From Theodoxus fluviatilis (Eukaryota; Mollusca; Gastropoda; Cycloneritida; Neritidae): 15,000 nucleotides of DNA. The position numbers and the translations under genes are program-made. The stretch covers positions 1-15,000 of the forward strand of contig JAWQFJ010008840.1 of NCBI GenBank assembly GCA_034096865.1, in the 5' to 3' direction. Shown in pieces: positions 11,701 through 15,000 of the stretch. Under the pieces are notes generated by a model. It searched no databases, was not told the origin of the DNA, and saw nothing but the letters and a program-made list of their open reading frames with translations. Position 1 is the stretch's first letter; every line of letters starts with the position of its first letter.

Positions 11701-13339
11701 GGGGTCACTCTCACAAGTGTGCTCGTCCTGGCACCTGGTAACAATATGTACAGAAGCAACATATGACTCAGCGAGTGTGCCTTAGTGCAACGTACACCCC
11801 CTCTCATGAACTGCGAACAATGCGAAGATGTGCATTAATCATAAGTCGTTGGGAAACCTAAAAAGAGAGCTCCGAGATTTAGAAAAGGCTTTTCATGTGC
11901 TGTCTCTAAGGTATGGGACATTTTTGACACTGTCCATTTTTTGTATTTCGTTAGGACCAGATGTTAACAGACACGAGATGAAACCAAAATTACTCAGTCA
12001 AGCGCAAAGATGGTTGTTTTATGTGGCAGCCTGTGTAACAGAGTCCTTTCCCCTCCTGCCATATGTCACTTACGAAAAGTGTCAAAAATGTGTATGATTT
12101 AAACAAAATCAGGTGTTTCAATTATTGTTTGCACAAGGTAAACTGTAGCATTCTAATAAAGGAGCACTATGAAGGTGTCGTTTTAATGCTCCCCTTTCTT
12201 TCTTTAAGGGAACGCAGATGTGTTAGATCGTATTGGTGGAGAGTAACAGTGAACATCCCAAGCAGGAACAGAACCACGGCACCTAACTTAATCGTCCCGC
12301 ACAATTGCCAACAGGTTCAGCTACTACGCCGAACTCCGATTTTAACAAGTATGCGTTCATCAGTGTGGTTCGACCTGTTGGCAATTGTGCGAAGCAATTG
12401 GGTGTCCTGGTTGAGTTCCTGGTTGGGATGACTTGACTGTTATTCTGCATCATTGCTAGGTCAACTCTGACGGAAAAACCCTACAGTAGCAAAGTAAAAA
12501 TTGAAGGACGTTTAGCCGTGCCACTACTGTGAAAACTCATGTGCATGCAGATTTTCACAGATGGCAGGGTCAACGATAAAAATCCAATTTATAAGGTAAA
12601 TATAGTATGTCTTGGCTCTATGAGGCGACATTTACACCGTCTCGACCTCAAACATCCTTGCATTTAACTCACATGCCATATGAATTCATCCTGAACCACC
12701 GACTAACGACAGATGTCAGGACAGAGAGTGATACGGATAATCGCCAGCATCATTGCTAAGAATCAGTATGAGTTAGACACCTACACCAACTAGGCATCTT
12801 TTTGATTAGACCGCCAAAATAGCGCCGGGCCTGTTGACGTGAAAACGCCTCAAAGATTACGCCAAAAACTCATTCCGAACTAATGGAGTCAGCAAAATAC
12901 GCAAAACATACATAGATGCATACATGGACGTAAATAGCATAAACACATTACAGACTTTGGCTGTGCATGGTACAAATCGTATGAGGCTAATATTGTAATA
13001 AAGTGGTGGAGAAAGATATATTCCGGAGACCAAAGAAATCAGAATGGACATGGGTTTACTTACACTCAACGATGACCTGCAGGTTCGTGCTCGCATTCCC
13101 GTAGCGGTTGCTGGCAACGCAGCTGATGATGGCGTCATCTAGTCGTGCCTCCACTGTGAAGGTCAAGGATGCTGCACTCTGATTGGTTGCCTCCAGAGTG
13201 GTGCCGTTCCCTTCCAAGGTGAGAGTGACGTCAGGGGCAGGGTCCCCCAGGGCCATGCATTCAAAGACGGCCTGGTCTCCTCTCTTCAAAGTCACAGAAC
13301 TTCCACCGACTCCAGAAAAGTGCAAATTGAAGGGACGGG
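930..13339 (-). CDS. Nephrin-like Ig/FN3 single-pass receptor, partial, eight exons
   Basis: Likely a cell-surface adhesion or recognition receptor. Joined in minus order, eight exons (13339-13064, 11734-11411, 10708-10430, 8193-7921, 6716-6426, 5173-4835, 3826-3509, 1073-930) give 748 codons with no stop. Domain order is Ig1 1-92, Ig2 93-200, Ig3 201-293, Ig4 294-384, Ig5 385-481, Ig6 482-594, FN3 595-700, and transmembrane exon 701-748 with the helix at about 708-730. All exons are phase 1-1, the usual layout of extracellular domain exons, and all borders are GT/AG. Several Ig domains, one membrane-proximal FN3 and a single TM helix is the layout of nephrin, sticks-and-stones and SYG-2 proteins (established). 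Assignment here is by architecture, so hemicentin-like or another IgSF family remains possible. The signal peptide exon and the cytoplasmic tail are outside the assigned exons. Exon edges are read by eye; there is no transcript evidence. Confidence 0.85.
1344..1627. repeat. Interrupted (TG)n/(CG)n microsatellite
   Basis: About 280 bases of TG repeats broken by TATG, TGAG and blocks of alternating GCGC (near 1487-1502 and 1538-1550). Alternating purine-pyrimidine tracts of this kind can adopt Z-DNA (established). It lies in the intron between exons g and h. The long Cys-Val and Thr-His open frames across it are translations of the repeat, not genes. Confidence 0.95.
1990..2062 (+). promoter_or_regulatory. 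Promoter-like block with CCAAT, inverted CCAAT, an ETS-type site and a short ATG frame
   Basis: Within about 40 bases there is CCAAT at 1996-2000, its inverse ATTGG at 2006-2010, and CGGAAGT (ETS/GABP core) at 2016-2022. Then comes an ATG at 2033 in good initiation context (GAGAACATGG), opening a nine-codon frame MAASWRESP that stops at 2062. A possible splice donor (GTGAGA) lies at 2049. This arrangement resembles a housekeeping promoter with a first coding exon, on the strand opposite the receptor. No downstream exon was identified. It may be a chance cluster or a piece of duplicated promoter. Confidence 0.25.
2958..3360. repeat. (ACAG)n/(CA)n compound microsatellite with degenerate flank
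   Basis: ACAGACAG and ACACAG arrays run from about 2968 to 3090, a pure CA tract from about 3091 to 3137, and then increasingly diverged ACAG-rich sequence to about 3360. A short CAG run precedes it at 2886-2902. Open frames across both strands here are repeat translations. It is intronic, between exons g and h. Confidence 0.93.
3509..3826 (-). CDS. Exon g: fibronectin type III domain (106 aa)
   Basis: The acceptor is ATTTGCAG before 3826 and the donor is G|GTCAGTG after 3509, phase 1-1. FN3 landmarks are in order: PPSDLQI start (5-11), B-strand VTLQW with Trp23, C-strand FQVDYR (36-41), a second Trp48, E-strand VTFTVDGL with Leu71, and F-strand FDFRVRARS (77-85), where Phe79 replaces the usual Tyr. 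Sequons lie at Asn31, Asn47 and Asn92. It is the only FN3 seen and lies between the last Ig exon and the transmembrane exon, as in nephrin-type receptors. Confidence 0.9.
3827..4834. other. Intron between exons f and g (1008 nt)
   Basis: The 3' half (plus 4333-4780) is an inverted-repeat element described separately. The remainder (about 3827-4332) is AT-rich and holds nothing recognisable on either strand. Confidence 0.7.
4333..4780. mobile_element. MITE-like repeat with palindromic CCAAGTCTTGG modules
   Basis: The left end, CCTGTTCTTAATTG (4333-4346), recurs inverted as CAATTAAGAACCGG (4661-4674, 13 of 14 matching) and again in looser form at 4766-4780. The palindrome CCAAGTCTTGG followed by CAAA appears at 4372-4386 and 4431-4445. 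It recurs as CCAAGTCTTGGCGAAA from 4643, and in inverted, diverged form at 4745-4763. No transposase is encoded, so this fits a non-autonomous DNA element, possibly nested or with duplicated ends. No target-site duplication could be confirmed by eye. Confidence 0.55.
4835..5173 (-). CDS. Exon f: divergent Ig-like domain 6 without the canonical disulfide (113 aa)
   Basis: The acceptor is TGTTGCAG before 5173 and the donor is G|GTGGGTG after 4835, phase 1-1. The C-terminal half has the Ig F-strand motif SDAGTYIHH at 88-96, but the expected Cys position is His95. The B strand reads IRVSLYSY with no Cys. The domain therefore lacks both halves of the canonical bond while keeping a Trp (40) and the DAGTY core. 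Cysteines occur instead at 71, 98 and 103. It is long for an Ig domain and sits next to the FN3, the membrane-proximal Ig position. Alternatively it is a non-Ig beta-sandwich, but the F-strand motif and exon layout favour Ig. Confidence 0.82.
5174..6425. other. Intron between exons e and f (1252 nt)
   Basis: AT-rich unique-looking sequence with scattered short open frames that show no domain. The only distinct feature is an 11-base G run at 5726-5736 (C run on the transcribed strand). No mobile element was recognised. Confidence 0.65.
6426..6716 (-). CDS. Exon e: Ig-like domain 5 (97 aa)
   Basis: The acceptor is TCCGCAG before 6716 and the donor is G|GTATAAC after 6426, phase 1-1. Signature residues are complete: Cys22 (context [10 protein letters not shown]), Trp33 (context FDWTVE), and DTGTYVC at 67-73, ending at Cys73. 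The G strand is followed by an unusually long exit, [12 protein letters not shown], so the donor choice is slightly less certain than for the other exons. The next exon joins in phase, which supports it. Sequons are Asn4, Asn12, Asn48 and Asn77. This is the first of four exons whose last base is G rather than T. Confidence 0.85.
6717..7920. other. Intron between exons d and e (1204 nt)
   Basis: Holds the SINE at 6958-7165. The rest (6717-6957 and 7166-7920) is AT-rich with no coding potential, repeat array or recognisable element on either strand. Confidence 0.65.
6958..7165 (+). mobile_element. tRNA-derived SINE
   Basis: The plus strand carries internal polymerase III promoter boxes: an A box, TGGCTGAGCGC (6966-6976), and a B box, GTTCGATTC (7013-7021), about 46 bases apart as in a tRNA gene. 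Downstream comes CTCTGGGCAAGGTGCTTCAC and CATTGCCTCTCCTACC (about 7044-7081), a central segment of the type found in metazoan and molluscan SINEs. An A-rich tail ends near 7165. It cannot be a working tRNA gene, since the acceptor stem halves do not pair. It sits antisense in the intron between exons d and e. Confidence 0.75.
7921..8193 (-). CDS. Exon d: Ig-like domain 4 (91 aa)
   Basis: The acceptor is GACTTCAG before 8193 and the donor is T|GTGCGTA after 7921, phase 1-1. The N-terminal YAPSGAPTL is a typical Ig A-strand lead (split codon T + AC = Tyr). Cysteines are at 26 (context FLACSV), 42, 69 (context GVSC) and 71. Cys26-Cys69 fits the canonical pair, and 42 and 71 could form a second bond (inference). 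The C-strand Trp is absent; Leu40 or Cys42 sits there. Four sequons (Asn37, 48, 59, 85) predict heavy glycosylation. The first 11 bases of the exon lie inside the first unit of a 35-bp minisatellite that continues into the upstream intron and multiplies the acceptor. Confidence 0.85.
8183..8357. repeat. 35-bp minisatellite, five identical copies, spanning a splice acceptor
   Basis: Five perfect 35-base units start at 8183, 8218, 8253, 8288 and 8323, followed by a 5-base partial unit (GCTGG). On the minus strand each unit reads through GTATGACTTCAG and then ACGCCCCCAGC, so each contains a complete copy of the 3' splice site of exon d plus its first 11 bases. Only the unit nearest the exon (8183-8217) continues into Ig coding sequence. 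In the other four, the 11 bases are followed by TGA in frame. Perfect identity suggests recent expansion. There are no spacers, so it is not a CRISPR array. Confidence 0.97.
8481..8819. repeat. Interrupted (TG)n/(CG)n microsatellite with a GTT lead
   Basis: A short (GTT)n run at 8458-8480 leads into TG repeats interrupted by GCGCGC blocks (8610-8622, 8789-8802) and by recurring TGCTAAGTGTTGTG-type breaks (8557, 8705, 8733). These breaks show that longer units have been duplicated within the array. It lies in the intron between exons c and d, upstream of the minisatellite in transcription order. Confidence 0.95.
9220..9390 (+). pseudogene. Remnant of an L1-type LINE reverse-transcriptase C terminus
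   Basis: One open plus-strand frame from about 9220 to the TAA at 9388 reads [19 protein letters not shown], then CSLCHN and EHLFTDC. The order (ILHxI..T...LFKM, then CxxC and HLFxxC) is that of the zinc-binding C-terminal segment of L1/Tx1-type reverse transcriptases (established family pattern). Upstream sequence (9050-9219) may belong to the same element but is full of stops. It is antisense in the intron between exons c and d. Only this short piece is recognisable, so the family assignment is tentative. Confidence 0.6.
9636..9941. repeat. Large inverted repeat: 84-base arms, 138-base loop
   Basis: The arms are 9636-9719 and 9858-9941. Over the central 78 bases, 71 match after reverse complementing (91 percent), and six of the seven differences are transitions. 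Both arms contain CACTAGTGGACTCGTCCGAA or its complement. The loop is 9720-9857. No open frame spans it convincingly. It may be a MITE, a fold-back element or a local inverted duplication. It lies in the intron between exons c and d, so the primary transcript would carry a long hairpin. Confidence 0.93.
10430..10708 (-). CDS. Exon c: Ig-like domain 3 (93 aa)
   Basis: The acceptor is CTTTCAG before 10708 and the donor is T|GTAAATA after 10430, phase 1-1. This is the most conventional I-set pattern of the N-terminal half: Cys29 (context SVRCKA), the GDPRP turn, Trp41 (context ITWSING), and Cys75 (context EVTCTATN). The segment DRQ before EVTC stands where DxG is usual. There is one sequon at Asn46. 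The linker before the domain ([16 protein letters not shown]) is acidic and proline-containing, a normal inter-domain spacer. Joining with exon b makes the split first codon TCA (Ser). Confidence 0.88.
10709..11410. other. Intron between exons b and c (702 nt)
   Basis: Noncoding on both strands as far as can be seen. The plus-strand open frame 11012-11200 has no recognisable domain and no promoter or splice context. No repeat element was identified. Confidence 0.6.
11411..11734 (-). CDS. Exon b: Ig-like domain 2, cysteine-rich (108 aa)
   Basis: The acceptor is TTACCAG before 11734 and the donor is T|GTGAGTT after 11411, phase 1-1. The canonical pair is Cys25 (context VKC) and Cys92 in the motif EADQGNWSC, which is the F-strand DxGxYxC with Trp in place of Tyr. 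The domain is long, with 66 residues between the two, more like a V-set. It carries extra cysteines at 48, 55, 64, 66 and 98. The split first codon also becomes Cys when joined to exon a (T + GT). The reading frame stays open 5' of the acceptor to an ATG at 11807, with a short hydrophobic stretch, so an alternative first exon with a signal peptide cannot be excluded. Splicing from exon a is preferred because phase and acceptor fit. Confidence 0.85.
11735..13063. other. Intron between exons a and b (1329 nt)
   Basis: Contains the inverted-repeat element at 12252-12431 and, next to exon b, the possible alternative first-exon sequence (11735-11807). The rest (11808-12251 and 12432-13063) shows no gene, RNA or repeat that can be named. 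Confidence 0.6.
12252..12431. mobile_element. Inverted-repeat element (MITE-like)
   Basis: A perfect 19-base inverted repeat (CGCACAATTGCCAACAGGT at 12298-12316, its complement at 12373-12391) is flanked by weaker outer arms. In these, CATCCCAAGCAGGAAC (12254-12269) pairs with the complement of GTTCCTGGTTGGGATG (12415-12430), two bases differing. The whole folds into an interrupted hairpin of about 180 bases. It encodes nothing. A non-autonomous DNA transposon is the simplest reading. Target-site duplications were not evident. It lies in the intron between exons a and b. Confidence 0.6.
13064..13339 (-). CDS. Exon a: Ig-like domain 1 (92 aa)
   Basis: Most 5' exon found. The acceptor is TTTTCAG before 13339 and the donor is T|GTAAGTA after 13064, phase 1 at both ends. 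The Ig disulfide pair is Cys28 (context VFEC) and Cys74 (context IISC), 46 residues apart. The C-strand tryptophan is absent, and the usual Tyr two residues before the second Cys is Ile. A GDPAP turn follows the first Cys, as in I-set domains. Three N-glycosylation sequons are visible (Asn45, Asn53, Asn82), which fits an extracellular location. The first codon is split, so its residue depends on an upstream exon that was not found in the 1.66 kb above. Confidence 0.85.
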
Positions 13340-14011
13340 CTGAAAATGCGTACATTCCTCTTGTGCATTTGAGCAAACTTGTGAACAATACATATCAAAA
13401 TGCATTGATGCACGACTTAATTCGCAGGTTTATTTCATCGTCATCTTCTTTTTCACAATGCAACATTTGGAAGCTGTCGAAAAACGGTAAGGATTGCAGT
13501 TCAGTTATGTCGAAATTCCGAGCATGATGTTCTGGAGACAGTTTCCAAGGTTAGACATTTCATGGAAGTCTGTCTGAGATGAGAGTATGCAGGAGAGTGA
13601 CTTGCAGAGCTCACAAGACAGCACAGAAGTAGAGCACAGAAGTAAGTGTAGGTGGTTACACAGAGGCGACAAAAGAAAGAAAAGCAACCAGAAATTGAAT
13701 AAAGCCAAGATATTTAAATAAACTCAGATTCTCCCCGTTCCAGTAATAGAACCACGGCACTTCATCTCGCACACGGACCAACCCCAAAGCATGCTCGCCT
13801 ATCTCCGCCTGTCAAAAGACATGGTTTCAACAAGCAAGTAGAGGCTGAAGGGCTGACCGTGTACTCATGCAAGAACGGGGAACACTGGGGGGTTGGGCTG
13901 CTAGGAACTGGTATCTATTGTAGATAAGTTGGCAGTGAAGGGAAGTTCCTGTAAATGCTTTTTGTTGTTGCTTTGGCACGTCGTAGACGTTGAACCAAAG
14001 CTAATGCAGTC
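13340..14011. other. Upstream intron sequence, nothing recognised
   Basis: Lies 5' of exon a on the receptor strand. No Ig exon or signal-peptide exon with a usable donor was found. A hydrophobic minus-strand frame near 13708-13505 starts with TTG rather than ATG and lacks a clear donor, so it is not called. Confidence 0.5.
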
Positions 14012-14374
14012 GTGCAGAGGGATAGGTGCATCGTAGATGTTCACCAAGTATCATTTACACACAGAGCAAAGCCAGGTCAGGGGAAGGGCCTAGCATGTGC
14101 TCTGGGACACGAGGTGCAGGATGGGAAGGGTTTGAAAAGAAGAATGCAGAGGAGTTACAGGACGACAGGCCGTGACGATAAAGTGACGCCGCAGCAGACG
14201 GCGCTGCTGATTACAGAAACCAGAAACCTCGGGGTCAAGCAAACTCGGCCTGGCAGAGACTCGTCTCACAGTAAAAGCCTTTCAGGAGTAATCCTGGTGC
14301 CTGTCAGTGGTGTAAAAGATGAATCACTGGAGACCAAGTCTAGAGGCGACACTATGGAACGGCCGCGTGAGTGA
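14012..14374 (+). other. Unexplained 120-codon open frame, possibly repeat-derived
   Basis: A GC-richer plus-strand block with an uninterrupted 363-base frame starting at ATG 14012. The predicted product is basic and polar, with no signal peptide, membrane segment or motif that can be named. It ends in GDTMERPRE, immediately followed by GTGAGTGAGAG, a short-repeat sequence reminiscent of LINE 3' tails. It might be the 3' end of an unrecognised retroelement, or a chance frame in a GC-rich patch. No start-site or splice evidence supports a cellular gene. Confidence 0.3.
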
Positions 14375-14710
14375 GAGACGCCGTCCAACGGGCGATAAGA
14401 GCCGCATTGTTTGGTTGTGTTGTTCTTTTGTTAGTGTGCGCGCTTACTCTTGTTTAAAACAGCCCCTTGAAAACTACTGCTAGTGAGATCTTGGAGGTTT
14501 CATTTTACCCTTCTCTCCATCCACTTCCGCTTTTGTTTTTGGTCATCATTCAGCCAGAGGTGTGTTGGTAATAGTATCCCGTATTCAATACAGGGGGTGG
14601 ATAAGAGGAGTCATATCTTTGGAAAAAATAACACGTTTTGGTGATCCAAATAAAAGCTGTATCTACTTGTGTCTATCTAATGCAATGACGTCATCTATGT
14701 GTGTGGGTGT
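14375..14710. other. Noncoding stretch before the GA tract
   Basis: No coding signal, RNA gene or repeat recognised, apart from the short TG/CG lead (14698-14719) into the GA array. Confidence 0.5.
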
Positions 14711-14716
14711 GCGCGC

Positions 14717-14770
<54 letters not shown>

Positions 14771-15000
14771 GTGAGTGAGCGAGAGAGAGAGAAAGAGTGA
14801 GAGTGAGTGAGAGAAAGAGCGAGAGAAAGAGAAAGAGTGAGTGAGAGATAGAGAAAGAGAGAGTGAGAGAAAGAGAAAGAGAGACTAGAGAAAGAGATTG
14901 AGAGAGAGTGAGAGAAAGAGAAAGAGAGAGTGAGAGAAAGAGAGAGAGTGAGAAAGAGAGAGATAGTGAGAGAAAGAGAAAGAGATAGTGAGAAAGAGAG
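14717..15000. repeat. (GA)n polypurine tract, continues past the window
   Basis: A pure GA run (14726-14768) passes into about 230 bases of GAGAAAGAGTGAG-type degenerate purine repeat that reaches the last base. It is preceded by GTGTGCGCGCGC. Long homopurine tracts with mirror symmetry can form triplex DNA (established). It lies upstream of exon a, in intron or 5' flank. Confidence 0.95.

Noticed and set aside
11470..11766. Plus-strand frames across exon b
   Set aside because: Antisense shadows of the Ig2 coding exon.
13505..13708. Hydrophobic leader-like frame upstream of exon a on the minus strand, as first exon
   Set aside because: It begins with TTG, not ATG, has no convincing donor in the right phase, and runs to a stop; hydrophobicity is not enough.
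13746..13776. AGAACCACGGCAC shared with 12270-12282, as evidence of a second copy of the inverted-repeat element
   Set aside because: Only 13 exact bases; a match of that length is expected about once by chance in a window this size, and the flanks diverge.

Overview
The window is animal nuclear DNA. It contains spliced exons with consensus GT/AG borders, long introns crowded with dinucleotide microsatellites, a tRNA-derived SINE and decayed LINE fragments. The SINE type, the heavy TG/GA microsatellite load and the divergent Ig-superfamily receptor suggest a lophotrochozoan, most likely a mollusc and perhaps a gastropod. That assignment is inference; no single feature proves it.

One gene explains all the convincing coding sequence. 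It lies on the minus strand, so it reads from high to low coordinates. Eight exons were placed by eye: 13339-13064, 11734-11411, 10708-10430, 8193-7921, 6716-6426, 5173-4835, 3826-3509 and 1073-930. Every exon is phase 1 at both ends and a multiple of three long. Together they give 2244 nt (748 codons) without a stop: six Ig-like domains, one fibronectin type III domain, then a transmembrane segment with a basic stop-transfer and the start of a cytoplasmic tail. This order matches the nephrin / sticks-and-stones / SYG-2 type of cell-adhesion receptor, though family membership is inferred from architecture only. The 5' end (signal peptide, possibly more Ig domains) lies above 13339 and was not found. 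The rest of the cytoplasmic tail lies below position 1.

Region by region (plus coordinates): 1-755 decayed 3' end of an RTE-like LINE in the tail intron; 930-1073 transmembrane exon; 1344-1627 TG/CG microsatellite; 1990-2062 a promoter-like block; 2958-3360 CA/ACAG repeats; 3509-3826 FN3 exon; 4333-4780 a palindrome-rich MITE-like repeat; 4835-5173, 6426-6716, 7921-8193, 10430-10708, 11411-11734 and 13064-13339 Ig exons; 6958-7165 a SINE; 8183-8357 a 35-bp minisatellite over a splice acceptor; 8481-8819 TG/CG microsatellite; 9220-9390 an L1-type LINE remnant; 9636-9941 a large inverted repeat; 12252-12431 a second inverted-repeat element; 13340-15000 noncoding DNA with an unexplained open frame (14012-14374) and a GA tract running off the window end.

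The most unusual signal is the minisatellite. Five perfect copies each contain the 3' splice site of the fourth Ig exon, and use of any of the four upstream copies would place an in-frame TGA four codons after the junction codon begins. Also notable are an Ig domain without its canonical disulfide, an Ig domain with five extra cysteines, and an intronic hairpin with 84-base arms.
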